Assembly: GCA_000231825.2 (NCBI GenBank)
Contig: JH720333.1
Coordinates: 292,374 to 356,373 of the forward strand
From: Tetrahymena elliotti 4EA
Taxonomy: Eukaryota > Ciliophora > Oligohymenophorea > Hymenostomatida > Tetrahymenidae
Direction of reading: 5' to 3'
DNA: 64,000 bases
The number at the start of each line of letters is the position of its first letter. Positions within the stretch are counted from its first letter, which is position 1. Positions 1 to 13,648 of the stretch are shown here, piece after piece. The position numbers were made by a program, and so were the translations under genes. Under the pieces are notes generated by a model. The model had not been told where the DNA came from. It ran no database searches and saw only the letters and a list, made by a program, of their open reading frames with translations.

Positions 1-1
1 T

Positions 2-265
2 AAAAATATTAATTTAAATCTAAAATTTAAATCTTTTGCTGACATTCCTAATAAATCTAATTTTTTATCATGGGTATTCTAACTTCAAAAAGCTAGATAC
101 GATGATGAAGAGATTTAGCTTCTAAAGCAGTTAACTAAATATATATCAGATTAAATCTCCTTTAGATGTATTTTTAGAGAATCTCTAACAACTGTTCTCA
201 TATCAACCTCCCTTCAAGGATTATTTAATTATATCTAAGAAAAAGAAATTAATGTTTAAAAATGA
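2..265 (+). CDS. 3' end of an unidentified protein-coding gene (partial)
   Basis: An open frame enters from the left edge and ends at TGA 263-265. About 87 residues are visible with TAA/TAG read as Gln. The composition is protein-like, mixed polar and charged with a short hydrophobic stretch (TTVLISTSLQGLF), and differs from the A/T-only sequence that follows. No family motif was recognised. The start and any upstream exons lie outside the window. It is on the same strand as the helicase gene, about 700 bp away, so the gap between them is 3' flank plus promoter. Confidence 0.6.
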
Positions 266-961
266 ATAATCGACTGAGAAAATGTTGGAATATTTAAAAT
301 TTATTTATTATTTAGTAATAAGTTTCTATATTAATATAATAAAATGATTTTTTGTTTGATTTTAATTTAATTCAAAGCCTGTGTTTGCATTTTAAATTTT
401 ATATATTTTAAAATCAAGATAAAAAAGCTCATTTTGATAAAGAATAATTAGAATATTTAAAAAATTCAATAATTTGTTTTTTGATAAAATGAAACAAATA
501 ATTAAATAATAAATTTTATGCTCATTAAAATAATTATGTAAAGATAAAATCCATTTTAATTTTAATTTTATTCCACAATTAAAATAATTTTAACACTAAT
601 TTTTGCTATGTTTTTTGTTATTAATATGAGATAAAATATTTCGCTTTATTAAAAATTTTTACTTTTTTAGAAAAAAATTTAATTTTGATTCATTCGGAGC
701 AAAAATTAGAAATAGAAGTATCAAAAGCATATTAGAAAGTAGATCTTTGATGAGTTGAGTAGTAATTAACTTATAAATTTTTCAATTAAAAGAAAAGAAG
801 ATTTAGTGTTTTTGATAAATTTTTGATTTAGCCAAAATATATCTTGAATAAAGCCAAATTTATATATATATTTTAATAGCATTAAAAATTAATTAAATAA
901 AGAAAGCAAATATTAAATAGAATTTCACATATATCAAGTTTATATTAGCATAGGTTATAAA
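266..961. other. Intergenic AT-rich gap
   Basis: Nearly pure A/T sequence between the end of the partial gene and the ATG of the helicase. No open frame with a protein-like composition was seen on either strand. It presumably holds the 3' flank of the first gene and the promoter and leader of the second. No defined motif can be assigned. Confidence 0.6.
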
Positions 962-3900
962 ATGGGTAAAGATTATCATAAAAAGGGAAAGTTTGCTAAG
1001 CAAAACAAGGAAAAAATTGTTAAGTAAGACAAGGAAATTAATGTTATTGAAGATGAAGAAAAGAAATCTAAGAAAAAGAAAGGTGGTGGTTTCGAATCCA
1101 TGAATTTGTGTTATCCTGTCTATAAAGCTATTAAAACTAGAGGTTTCAATATGCCTACTCCCATTCAAAGAAAGGCTATTCCTCTTATTCTTGAAGGCAG
1201 AGACGTTGTTGCTTGCTCCAGAACTGGTTCTGGTAAAACTGCTGCTTTTATTATTCCTTTAATTAATAAATTACAAAATCACTCAAGAATTGTTGGTGCC
1301 AGAGCTTTAATTGTCGTTCCTACTAGAGAATTGGCTTTACAAGTAAAAAAATATTCAATTTTTTAATTTTTAAAGCTTTTTCATATAAAATAAATTATTT
1401 TTTAATCATTTTATGATGCTAATTTAAAATTAAATGCTTTATTTATTATTATTTAGATTGCTTCTGTCTTGAAAACATTTATTAAGTTCACTGACTTGAC
1501 CTATACTTTGATTGTTGGTGGTCATGGTTTAGAAGGTTAATTCGAAAGTTTAGCTTCCAATCCTGATATTATTATTGCTACTCCTGGTAGACTTAGTTAG
1601 TTGATAGTAAAATAAACGCATTGAAGAAATAATATTAAGATTATTTAATTAAATAATTTAGGATGAAACTGATTTGTCTTTGAATAAAGTAGAGTTCTTA
1701 ATTTTTGATGAGTGTGATTATTTGTTTGAAATGGGTTTCGCTGATTAAATGAAGGTAAAATAGTAAACAAAGTCTAAGAATTAATCTTAAATATGTTAAT
1801 AAAATAATAGACCATCTTAAAAAGAGTCAGTCAATAAAGATAAACACTTATGTTTTCTGCTACGATTCCAGAAGAATTGTCATCATTTGCAAGAGCTGGT
1901 TTGAAAGAATATGTCTTTGTTAAGTTAGATTCTGAATTTACTATTAATGAGAATATTACTCTTAATTTCATTCTTACTCGTAACAATGAAAAGATAGCTT
2001 CTCTTGTTTATTTACTCAAAAGTGTTATTCCATCTGAAGAAAATAGCATCGTTTTTGCAAGTACAAAATATCATGTTGATTTAATTTGTGCTATTCTGGA
2101 TAAGTTTAAAGTAAGTAATGTTTCTATCTATGGTAAAATGGATGCTTTTGCTAGAAAAGATTAGATCAATGAATTCAGATATAAAAAATGCAATGTTATG
2201 GTTGTTACAGATTTAGCAAGTAGAGGTATTGATTTACCCAATGTTAACAATGTTATTCATTATGATTACCCTGCATCTACTAAAATCTTCATTCACAGAT
2301 CCGGTAGAACTGCTAGAGCTGGTCGTAAAGGTAATACCTATGCTTTGATGGGTATGAATGAAATTATGTATGTTTCTGAAATTATGCTTTTAGCTGGAAG
2401 GTAAAAATATTAAATTAAATATTGATTAGGTTTTTTCATAGTAAATTCTTATTAATTTAGAAAATTGAGCAACAATGTTGAAGATATGAAGGATACCTCT
2501 AAAGCTATCTATGGTGTCATTCCTGTATAACTTATTAGTGAAGAATAAGCCAAGATTTAAGTTTTATTGAAAGAAGATATAGAAATCAACAAAATGTAGC
2601 AATTAGCCAATAATGCTTATATTTAATTCAATAAATCTCGTTCAAGCGCAAGCAAAGCTTCCATCAAAGACTCCTATCAAGTAAATTAATATTTTTGAGA
2701 TATGTTTTACTAAATATATATTTTCATTAATTGATTAGGTAAAAATAGACTCAATTAATCCTCTTTTTCACAAATTTGCTGAAGATGAAAAGGAAAAAAT
2801 AGATTTCTTGTCAAAAATTAAAAATTACAAGCCAGCAATGAGTGCCTTAGAAATTTACAAGCAAAGAAGCTTAAAAAATCACAGCGGTGTTGAAGATCCT
2901 AGTTTATAAGAAAATTTTAATATCCTTGCTAAATCAGTTGCTGATTTAAAGAAGCAAGAATAAATGTTTAAGGATAAGAAAGAAAGAATTGAAAAAATCA
3001 ACAAAATTAAGATGGGTATTGCTCTTCAAAATGAAGGTGATAAAATTGAAGCTGAAAACAAGAAATAAGCTGCTGAAGAAGATGAGTATGCTGATGAAGG
3101 CTTATTAGATGAAGAACTTGTAAAGAAGATGAATGAAGCTGAATAGGAATTCGAAGAAGATGAGGATGATGAAAAGCTTCTCAATGATGAACCCGAAATT
3201 AAATAAAAGGAATAAAATCAAGAATAATATATAATTGAAAATAAGACTAAAAAGATTAAAAAATCATAAATGGTTGACTTCAAAAATAAAGATTAATATA
3301 TAGAAGCCTAACCTGATTACCATAAGCCTAAAAAGAGTATTGAAGATGAAAATAAAATATCAACTTCAGATGTTAATGCTTTTATTGTTGCTGAAGACTA
3401 TGAAGATCTTCTTAGAAATAAAAAGAAAATGATTTGGGACAAGAAGAAGAAATAATTCGTTTTTGGTAAGACTGATGAAGTTGGTAGAGTTGTCAGAGAT
3501 AAGGAAGATAAAAATAAAAATGGAAAGAAGGGTAAAGTTGCTAAGGAAATGCTTAAAAAATGGGAGAAAAAGAACCAAATCAAATTGCAAAGGGATGGTG
3601 AACAGGAAGATACTTCTCTTGTTGATAGAGTCAGAGGTATGTTTAAGAAGAGAACTCTCAGATAGAAAGGTATTTACTTGCCTGAAGACAACTAAGATAA
3701 ATAATAAAAAGGTGTTAAGAGTGAACTAAAGAGTCATTAACAAATTCTTAAAGTAAATTCATTTTCAAAATTAAAACATTTTAACTAATTTTATCATTTT
3801 TCTTCCTTAGTAAAAAAAAATCAAGAAGGGACTTAAGTTCAAAAACATGGAAAAGGGTAAAAGAAATTCAATTATTAATAAGAAAAAATAAAACTCAGCC

Positions 3901-3984
3901 AAGATGGCAGAAAAGAAGGGTGGATTTAATAAACCCAAAGGAGGCTTTAATAAAGGTGGAAAAGGTGGAAAATTCAGAAGATGA
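962..3984 (+). CDS. DBP10: DEAD-box ATP-dependent RNA helicase, DBP10/DDX54 type
   Basis: Nucleolar RNA helicase of the Dbp10/DDX54 family, known from other eukaryotes to act in 60S ribosomal subunit assembly. Seven exons were read: 962-1342, 1457-1606, 1662-1754, 1811-2400, 2461-2680, 2739-3752 and 3811-3984. All introns are GT...AG, 55-114 nt, and frames join cleanly to an 873-residue protein, close to human DDX54 (about 880). Motifs in order: Q motif TPIQRKAIP; motif I GSGKT (89-93); [13 protein letters not shown]; motif II FDECD (193-196, DECD rather than DEAD); [17 protein letters not shown]; and [10 protein letters not shown] from residue 370. The C-terminal half is Lys/Glu-rich with WDKKKKQF, as in the DBP10CT domain, and ends in a Gly/Lys/Phe-rich tail ([14 protein letters not shown]). 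The first ATG after an in-frame-stop region was taken as the start. Identification rests on the overall motif set plus LFEMGF and the C-terminal domain. Confidence 0.93.
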
Positions 3985-4329
3985 AATAAAATTAATTTAC
4001 AACGAATAAATGTTTATAATCAAATTTATTAAAAATTAACTAATATTAAAAATTAAATAAATTATCTTAAGTGATTAAAGCTATATAATTAATTATATTA
4101 CTCCTATTCTTGTTGTGTCATTCTATATTTCAAATAACTCTTCACCATTCATTCATTCATTCATCAATCAAAGCTCACTCTTTAAATTTTAACTTCTTCT
4201 TTCTAAAAAAACTATTAATTAAAAAATAAAGAAAATATTTAATTAATTAAAGAAAATGTATTATTTATTGTTTGAATTTTTTTTAAAGAAATTAAAATAA
4301 TTTTTAGAATTAAATAAATAAACAAGCAG
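3985..4329. other. Intergenic gap
   Basis: AT-rich spacer with a short attc tandem run near 4147-4165. No gene is visible. It holds the helicase 3' flank and probably the promoter of the next gene. Confidence 0.5.
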
Positions 4330-4689
4330 ATGGTTTTTAATAAATTTTACTTCAAAAAAATAATTTTAATATTTGTGATGAATATTTTATTTATTTTTTG
4401 TGGTTTTGAGTAAGTTAAATATGGTTAAGATTAATAATTTTGTGAATAAGGAAGGTTATCTTTTTAGATATGGATCAACTTTTATACTATCTTAAATTTA
4501 TTTACTCTCTCTCAATACAATATTATACAGAAATGTTATATTGAACTTGCATACATCTTTTAGCAAGCAAAATAAGTATTATCTTTCTTAATTAATCTCT
4601 CATCAGCAAATTTTTGCAGAAATTTTTTATTAAATTAGAAAGAAAATAGTCTACACTTAATCATATATTAAAGGATTGATACTCAATGA
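4330..4689 (+). other. Upstream ORF with its own signal-like peptide (possible 5' exon)
   Basis: A 119-codon open frame ending in TGA at 4687-4689, overlapping the ATG at 4686. It starts MVFNKFYFKK followed by a strongly hydrophobic run and FCGFEQ, like a secretion signal. The remainder (to IIYQRIDTQ) is less convincing. It may be a first exon of the glycine-rich gene whose splice I could not place, a decayed copy of that gene's 5' end, or chance. A TGA-free run of this length is not rare in such AT-rich DNA. Confidence 0.3.
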
Positions 4690-7600
4690 ATTTAACTTTA
4701 AGTATAATTTCTTTAATAATAATTACTATAGGTGAAATAGCTCTCTGTCAGCAATGCGATTTTATAGGATAATAATAGATTTAATAAGTGTAACTAAGTT
4801 ACATATATGAATAATTCAAAGCTAATTAATGCTAGTTATTAAAAATACAAAATACTGAAATTCATTGCAGTGAAATTATTTATACAACACCAATGTATTA
4901 GATGAAGGTCAATAATTTCGAATTAAGCAACTCTATTTTTTCCTGTGACAATATAGAAATCTAAGCTAATAACGCTATTATTACTAATAGCTATTTTGGG
5001 ACGACTATACCTGGAAATTCATTTTTAGATCAACAAAATTTTTATTTGAAAGCATCAGGAACTATTACATTATAAGGAAATATTAAGCACTAAAAATCAA
5101 AATATGGAATGTTCATTTTTAATGCAGAATAAGACATTAACTTAATTAATGCTTATGTTTATGCTGGAAATATAGCTATTCATTCTCTTTTAAATATTAC
5201 AATAAATAATTCTAAACTTGAATCATTATTTATTTTTTGTCATGAAACTCTCCAAAAACCTAATGGAATATAGCATGAGTATGCACCAGAGAAATTCATG
5301 TAAATACAATATGTTTAATAAGGAGACGCCAATCTGGCATAGTATGAAATAGTGGAGATTCAAGATATTATAAAAAATTAGACAGATTAACCAGATAAAA
5401 TGAATGATTATGATTTCCTGTTCAATGCTCTCAAATACTAATATTCTATACTAATTTATTCCTTAAACACTATAGCTGTCTTTAAAAACTCTAAATTTTA
5501 TAGTTCAAGAATGGCCTTCTTTTCTTCTGTAAATATTATTGACAATAGCTCTCTTCTAAACTCAACAGCTTTGGGTTGTCCAGCCGATTATGGTCTTGGA
5601 AAAGGATTATATTTAGATACAGAATAAAATTGTGCTCCAAATGGTGCAAGCTAAGCTAGCTAAGGAGGTATAGGTTTACCTAAACCAGATTAAAATGGAT
5701 AATTCTCTTGGTAGGATATCAACTCTTGTATTTTCTATAAACAACAAACAAGCTTTATACTTCAAAATATTCCTTATTCGTATTCAACATTTTATGAAGT
5801 AATTTTTTTTTCTTTAAAATAGGCATTAAAATTAACAAATTAGTAAATTAATAAATACATTCTAATTATTTAATAGGGAAGTGGAGGCTCATTTAAGGAT
5901 GTCAATAAGAATTTTTATGATTTTTCTTCAAAAGGGGCTGGAGGTGGTATGATATTTATCTACACTTCAAAAGAAGTTTATATTGATGGAAAAGTAGAAT
6001 CTAATGGATCTTCATTTGGAGAATTAAATGGGAGTGGAGGCTCTGGTGGTGCAATACTTATTAAAGCTACCAAGATACATGGTAATGGAGATATCTCCGC
6101 CTAAGGAGGAGATTCTGATAAAAAAGGTAAAGAATTAATGAAATGAAAAAGAATTTAAAAACAAAATTAAATTAAAAAGGCCTTAGCGGTGAAGGAGCAG
6201 GTGGAATAATAAATATGTATTAACTTAATTGGGATATTGAAAAAAATATTAACTAATTTAATGGGAGTATTAATGTTAGTTAAGGACGTAGATCCTTTGA
6301 ATAGTTAAATTTATCTTAAAAATAGATTGAACAAGTACAAGCTAGTAAAGGAAGTAAATTTAAATAATAATTCAAATTTTGAAATTTACATCCATTGTTT
6401 AAAATAAATTAGCATTTGTTTCATTTATATGTCCTTCTGGATACGAACCTCAAGAAAACGGTTTTTGTAAAGTAATAAAAATGGAATAATTAATTTAAGG
6501 TGATTTAAAAAATATTTATATAAAATCAGTAATGTGATGTTGGTTACTACAAGAGCGGATTAGTTGGAAAGTGCATTAAATGTTAAAAACCTGTTTAGTT
6601 TGATAAGATCTTTATTACTATAAAGAAATAGACTAAGTTTGAATCATTGAAAGATTGCTATTAAAATTGTGATGAATTTAATTGTGATCCATTAAGACTT
6701 TATGTAAAGAATGTAATTAGTTTAGATATAATCCCTTATTTTATTGGTTACCTTATAGTTCTTTGCTTGGGCTACATTTCTCGTAGAATTTTAAGAATGA
6801 AACCAAAAAAGATAGATTCCATTCCTATCCAACATGTTAAGTATGATTATGATGATAGTCTATTTGCTAATGAATGCAAAGAAAAAGATATTTTCTTCTA
6901 TAGAGATCTTCTATATCACAAATATCGCCTTCAATTTTATGGAGAAAATAATATCAACAGTTAGTGGTATCTATAGCCTCAAATACCATAAGGAACAGAG
7001 TAGATTTTTGATCAAAGAGATTTTGCAGAATTTGCATTTGTAAATAAAATTTAATTCAAATAAAATAAATATATAAAAATCAATTTAAATAAAAAAAGAA
7101 AATTAATCAGACTCTTAAATGGAAAAAAATAGATATCATAATTCTCAAAGTTTTGAATTACTTTTATTATCCTCTTTACTGGTTCTACCTCACCAAAGTC
7201 CAAAAAAAAATCTACAAAAAAATAAAAGATAAAATACATGATGAGCCTTATCCAGTAAGACTTTATTTAATTCAAATATGAAAAAATAAAATAATTATTT
7301 TGTGCACATTAAGATAAAATCACAATCCTCTTTTTTTTAATTTTTTTACTTCAAACAAATTCTAATAAATATTATATTTTAATAAAGAAAAATATTATTT
7401 TTTATTTGTTAATCTAAAATTTATAAAAACAATTTTATTTCTTTTACATTTATGTTTTAATAAATTTAATACAATTTTTTTATTTTGAAAATTACCATAT
7501 AAAGAAATTCATAAAAGGGTCAGATGCTGTTCAACAAAAATACATTAGAATGAAGATAACAAAAAGTGACGATTATTCTATTCTTTCTTTAGATTTATTC

Positions 7601-9198
7601 AACTATAGTAAAAGAAACTAGAAATATTTTAAGAAGACTATTCCAACAATTATTCATTTCAGTAATTTCTTTTCGATCAAGATATCTTTTTTTAAAGAAT
7701 ATTCCTTATTAATCAAGGTGGAGAAGGAAGCTATTTAAAGCCCTATTATATTTGGCCAAGAGATCACTTTCTATAAAGTGTTTTTTATTCAACGAATAGC
7801 AGAACTCTTAAGAATAGAGGGAATCCAAATAATGTGAATGTATTTTGCAGCAACTATAAATATCATAGAGAAAACAGCCAGACTTTTGAGAAATTTATTT
7901 AGGAACTGAATAAAATATCTAGCACTATTGATTTTTATTCAAATAAAAAATATCTAATTCAATGTTTTTAAGAACTAATTGAATTTTGTAGAAAGTTTAA
8001 TGAGAATTTCTTGCATTAACTTGATTTAAAGTTACATATTCTAATTATGGAAATACCATTTAATGATTATATAGATGTTGAAACTAGATAGCTTACTCTT
8101 TAACTTCAAAACTTTTAAGAGTCATATAAATAAAGAATTACTTTAGTTGAAAATGAACATTCAGAAGAATTTTTAAAAACTATTGAGCGTATTTAATTGT
8201 AAAAAAAGATTCAAAGCCCTATAGATACGAAGGTGTCACTATTCATTTTTAGCACCTCTGAAGATATTGAAGAGCTTTAAATTAATTTGGTACCAGAATT
8301 AGAAATAGAATAAGAAATAATACCATCCAAAATCCCATAGTACAACTCAAACCATACAGTAAATCCATTCTATTCAATAGATTACTAGTCTACGAAACAC
8401 TCAAAGATAGACCTACAAGCAAATTAAGAAGAACAGAAAGATGATTACCATGAATCTAGGGCTAATAAACAATCGATTACTGAGTTTATGTAAATATTTA
8501 TTAATTTAAAAATAATTTAATTTGTTTTATCTTTACAATCAGGTAAAATATTATTGAAAAGCAAAGCATTTCCTTACCAAATGATTAAGATAAATAAGAC
8601 ATGAAAAAAATTAATAAGAAAATAGAGAAAAAATAAAGAATATTGTCAAAAGCTATCATTTAAATTGGTATATTTATGGGATCCTTGAGGTTTTTATTCT
8701 TATCACATAGAAACAGCAAAATTGAGAAAGAAATGCTCATATATGTTTTGACTGTTTTAATTATTTTAGATTTATTCTCTATGACTTTCTTCTTCAATAA
8801 CATTTACTATGCCTCAGTTGAAAATTTCTAATATTTCGATTTCGTATTAGTCTTTGTCCCATTTCCATTTGTGCTTTTTATAACACCTGTGATCGGATTG
8901 TTTTTAGTAAAATTATTCATTCAAATTAATTTATTTTTAAAAATTTTTACAAAAAAAGCTCACAAACTAGTCTTACGGTATGGGAAAGGCCTATTTTATA
9001 TTTAATTTTATGGCTTTGATAGTAATCATAATCAGTTTATTCTTAACTTTGCTTTATATCCCTTATGAGGGTTTTAACTATCCTATATTTTTCATAAAAA
9101 CAATTAATCTTATCATAAAACTGCTCATAAGCTACTGTGGAAATTACTCTCTTCTTGCTTTAGATAAGCTTAATAGAACTACTACTTATTAAAAATGA
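4686..9198 (+). CDS. Large glycine-rich multi-pass membrane protein, ciliate-specific type
   Basis: Function unknown. The chosen ATG opens a hydrophobic signal-like segment (MNLTLSIISLIIITIG), then a large extracellular region with N/S/I-rich repeats and a GSGGSGGAI-type glycine patch, suggesting a beta-helix. A Cys-rich stretch follows (CPSGYEP, C-x2-C spacing), then a membrane segment (YFIGYLIVLCLGYI) and a charged region. Further hydrophobic segments lie at the C-terminus (about 8750-9190). Exons read with confidence: 4686-5798, 5877-6126, 6180-6353, 6413-6471, 6530-7039, 7099-7254, 8543-8906 and 8959-9198. The stretch 7255-8489 is clearly coding (frame 7593-8489, GGEGSYLKPYYIW), but its joins are uncertain; one exon probably starts at 7505 and a frame change falls within 7593-7690. 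The length would be about 1,250 residues. Upstream ORF 4330-4689 also begins with a signal-like peptide and could be a 5' exon. Confidence 0.7.
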
Positions 9199-9928
9199 TA
9201 AATTAAAATTAAAAAAATGAATAATAATTAATAAATTTAACAAAAATAAATAAATTATCTTACAGTATAATAAATTTTGTATGAAATCTTATCCTTTCTA
9301 TTATAATAAAATTAATTTTGTTTTATCATAAAAAATAAGCTTACAAGTTAAAATTAATTTTGATAAAGCTTTTTTAAAAATTACAATAATTCTTTTTTTA
9401 TTTATTTAGGCTTGTTAGAGAAACATTTATTTTTCTTTAAAAATTTTGTATTTTATAATATCCTTTTCTTTAAAGAATTAATTTGAACTTAATCCTAATC
9501 TTTTTTTATTCTTTTGACTAATATATTATTAGTGTTACCTTCTCTTGAATAATTACCCATATTTCTTAAATAAATAGACTTTATTTAACAAAATTGATAA
9601 TGAAAAAAGAATGCAACAAGATTAAATTTTTGTTTTTATATTTTGATAAGCTATTCATTTTTTTGAATATTCATAAAAGACCTTTTTGAATATTGTTTTA
9701 AATTTTAATTTGTGTCTTTAGCTACAATCTAATGTTGTTATTTTACTTAAATTTTATTTTGGAAAATTCAAGGATCTTTACAATTACTTAATATTTTTTC
9801 AATTTTTAAAAATATGATAGAAAATATTTATTGACTTTATTTACAATAAAAAATATTGGTTTACAGAATATTAAATTTGAATTGATTTTTTTTTATTATC
9901 ATTCATTTAAATTTAAATTTTTGAGTAT
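9199..9928. other. Intergenic gap between convergent genes
   Basis: AT-rich spacer between the end of the plus-strand membrane-protein gene and the end of the minus-strand GTPase gene. It presumably holds only two 3' flanks. A 24-base string beginning ttcttttttt at about 9390 and running through ggctt recurs upstream of the 22.9-25.9 kb gene (about 26288). Confidence 0.5.
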
Positions 9929-12900
9929 TCATTAAATCTCGATTATGGTTTTTTCTTTTAAAAACACGAATTGATGAATACCATTCTCAAAATTACTATA
10001 TTCTTCATCTAAGTACTTGTAAAGTTCATCTTATCTACAAATTTAAATACAGTGTTCTTCTTTCAAATTTCTGTTGGAAACATAAGTTGATCCAAGTGAC
10101 TCTTCAATTTTATGATTTTAAAGTACTGTTATTAAAAATAATCCATTTTTTTTCTTAAAAGAGTATTCGAATTGTGCAGAAAAAGGAATTTAAATAAGAA
10201 GGAGTAACTTTTCTGATTATCTATCTTAAATGAGAGAATATTGGCATTAACTTGAAAACATTCCGAAATTCATTTCAAGATAATTAATTTTTTCAATATA
10301 ATATCCTTTCTTGAGTTGTACTAGTTGATTTTAGTCATCATAATCTATGAAATCTTTCATTTTAAAATCTAAGTTCTGTTGATGAGATTTTAAGGTTAAA
10401 TACTTTTAGATATTTTAGTTTAGGTATTATTTTAATTACTAAATGGGTTTAAAGTTAACCTATTCTTTGCAATTAGCAATTACTTCTTTCAAGTAATCAA
10501 AAGCAAATTTATTATATTGATTTCCTGCTAAAGTTTTTTCCTTAGCAATAAATAAATGATTAACATTTTCATCAATATTGTCAATAAATATTGTATTATA
10601 TTCATATTCAGGCTATTAGAAATTAATTATCTCCAATTTTCTAAGAGTAAAGACCTTTTAGATTTCTTAAATATGATTTTCAATTTATTCTGGCTTGTAA
10701 AAGTGCTTTAAATTATGGACAACAAAAATATTTCTTTATCTTGATCTATCTTGAGAAAATGATTAAGAGATTGAATTTATTAAATTAACATCTCCTTAAG
10801 TCATTTTAGAAACAGCTATTATGAGTATTTGTGAGCATTAAATAGTGAAACCTTACTAAACTAATTCAGTTGCTTTTTAGAATTTATTTTTGGTAATTAT
10901 TTCATTTTAAATATTCTAAAATTCACTGAAATTATCAGAACCTTATTCTTTTTTTTCCATAAATTATTTATAATTCTGGCTACTTTCATAATCCATTAAT
11001 GCAGGTTCATTAAAACCTGAATTATCAATGAAAATAGCATCTCTTCCATTTTAAGATTAATATTTAATAGAAATACCTTGATTTTTTTTATACTTTTAAG
11101 CACCATTCTTGTAGCCAATAAGGTTTCTAAGAATAAATGTTTTCCCTTTACTTCTTTCTCCTATGAAGCCAATTATATTCAATAATTTATTTGATAAATT
11201 AAGGTCATTTTATATTATAGAAATTATGTTATTTCTATCTTTAAAATTTTATGTAAGATCATTTTAATCTTATTAGCTAATTTAAAGATCTAATATTGAT
11301 TACATTCTTATTTCTAAATCATATTTAATATCATTATCTGTATCATCAATATCACAAATCGAATTTTCTTTCTCTTTTAAAATTAATTATTATTAAAGGA
11401 GCTAACTTTACTAAATTTGTTAAGCCAGATCTTCCTTTTACTATTTAATTTACCTATTTTAACTTTGTAGTTTTTCATAATGTGATTGTAAAGAAATTTT
11501 CTATTCTTCATTTTATTTTTTCAATTAATTATTTTCATCTTACAAATTTCTTAACGCTTTCTGGATATCTAGATTATTTTAATATTACTCTTTCAATTAT
11601 GTATCTAAAATGGAATATTATTCATTTTTTTCTAAGATTTCACTTTTAAGCTTTTCTATGTTCAATTTTTCTTATGTTAATGAATTCTAAGTTTAATCAA
11701 TGTATGATTTCTATTTTTTAAATTCCAAATTAAATTTAGTTTCCATTTCTCTGTAATATTATTCATATTATTTATATTATTTTTAAATTTATAAAATTTT
11801 TTCTTCCTTTTATTATAATAGTAAAGTATTATGATCAATTTAATTTTGACTAATTTTTTGGTTAAGTTAATAGTTTATTTTTTACTGATTTTCTATTTTC
11901 AAATTTAATCCAGCATTTTATTATTGCTACCATTGTAAATTTGATTTAATTTAACTACGTTACTTTTCTAATTCTGAAATTTAATGAGCAAGTTTTTTAT
12001 TTTCATCCTAGGTTATTTAATTTTTTTTAAAATCTTCATCCATTTATTTTATTTTAAGATTTAATTATGTTATTATTTATTCTTTTTCTCTTAAGACTTC
12101 ATTTATCTAAAATAATTAATGATTTTTTTCTATTTCACAATCTAATCTTTATTAAATCTCAGAGTGTTACTATTTCATTTCAAATATTTTGACTGATAAT
12201 TCTTCATTTTATTTTTATAGGGATAGATAATTTGTTTAATTTTACACTAAATTATCATTCTTTTCTTACAGATTTGTCTTTAATTTTTCTATTGTTAAAT
12301 TATCTTATTAGTTAATTTCTTTCAATTCTTTTACTTTCTAGTCAAATTCTAAATTCTCTTCATTTTTCTTTTTTAAAATATATTCTATTTCTTAGTGTAA
12401 TTTTTCAAGTTCTAAAATTTTTGCTTCAGATTATTCATTTTTATTTTAAATTTAATTAAAGTTTGTTTCCTTTTCTTCATTCTATTTATGTAATTCAAGA
12501 TTTTCTTCTTTTTTCTTTGCTAAAATTTATTCTATTTCTTAGCATTATTTTTCAAGTTCTAAAATTTTTGCTTAAGATTATTCATTTTTGTTTTAAAGAT
12601 CTATATTTTAATTTTAAATTTCATCAAAAAATGCTACCTTTTAATGTAATTCAAGATTTTCTTATTTTTTCTATTCTACAATTTCTTCTAATAAAGCTAT
12701 TAACTCTAATTGAATTTCAGAATCTTAATCAGTTTACTTCAACTCTTATTAGCTATTGTCTTCATTTATTGAATAATGTTTTATTTAAGAATGAAGTTCA
12801 GAATTGAAAAAGCCTGAATCTTCTGTAGCTTCAAGATACTTTCTTTCCATTTTTTGATATATATTTTCTGAAGTAAGATCTGAATTTTCATTTGAAAATT

Positions 12901-13648
12901 CTTATTGAATATCTGGTTCATAAAATTTCATTTTTGATTCTATTTTTTCTGCAATTTATATAAAACCTTATTCATGAATAAAAGAATTTAATTTTTTAAG
13001 CTATTCTATTTCTTTGGCCATTTCTACTTTCTAATGTTAAGATTATCTTTCTTTAGTTTATAAATTCTAAATTTCTTCATCCTATCTTTAATTTTATGTT
13101 TCCAAATTTTTAATTTTTTACAAATATTCTTTAATTAACTCTTCTTTTTATTTATTACTTTTATCTTATAAATCAAATTTTTTTTCAAATTCTATATAGG
13201 TATAATTTATTACACTATTGTATCTGGACTTAAAGTATTCTAATTCTTTTCTGAGGAGATTATTTTGATTCAATAATTATTCATAATCTTGATTCTTTTA
13301 TTGTTAGTTTTTTAATTCCAAATTAATATCTTATGCATTAGGGTAATCTAATTTTTACTATTAAATTGTATTTATTTGTAATATGTTTTAAGTTTTATTC
13401 ACAAACAGATTATTCTAAATAGTAATTTCAGATTTTATTTATTCAGTAGAAAATTGACGTTGAATTCTTAGTGGATATTTTAGAATCTGCATGCATTTTT
13501 TAAATAAATTCTCTAATTTACTTTCACATCTTTATTTTTCAGGTAAAATACTATTATTAGATTAAATTAGTGCCATATTTTTATTTTCAATTTATTGTGG
13601 TAAGTATGATGGATCAGTTATGTTAAGTGGTTTTTAATTTATTTCCAT
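9929..13648 (-). CDS. Coiled-coil large GTPase, paralogue 1
   Basis: Single-exon gene of 1,239 residues: ATG at 13648-13646, TGA at 9931-9929. I checked that no TGA falls in frame through 11200-12800. The first two thirds are Gln/Glu/Lys/Asn-rich heptad-like coiled coil. The C-terminal third is a GTPase-like domain. The P-loop reads GFIGERSKGKT (residues 827-837). A D-x2-G element, DNSG (875-878), replaces the DTEG of its neighbour. VVHNLK (H at 978) sits where a G4 guanine-specificity motif would be and is shared by three paralogues. The same architecture appears at 15534 and 19406, so this is one diverged tandem family, resembling guanylate-binding/dynamin-like large GTPases in layout. Biochemical role unknown. 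It is divergent to the next gene, with a 1.9-kb shared upstream region. Confidence 0.82.

Noticed and set aside
12463..12807. Plus-strand Phe/Leu-rich open frame
   Set aside because: It is antisense to the coiled-coil part of GTPase paralogue 1, whose A-rich codons give Phe/Leu/Ile on the other strand.
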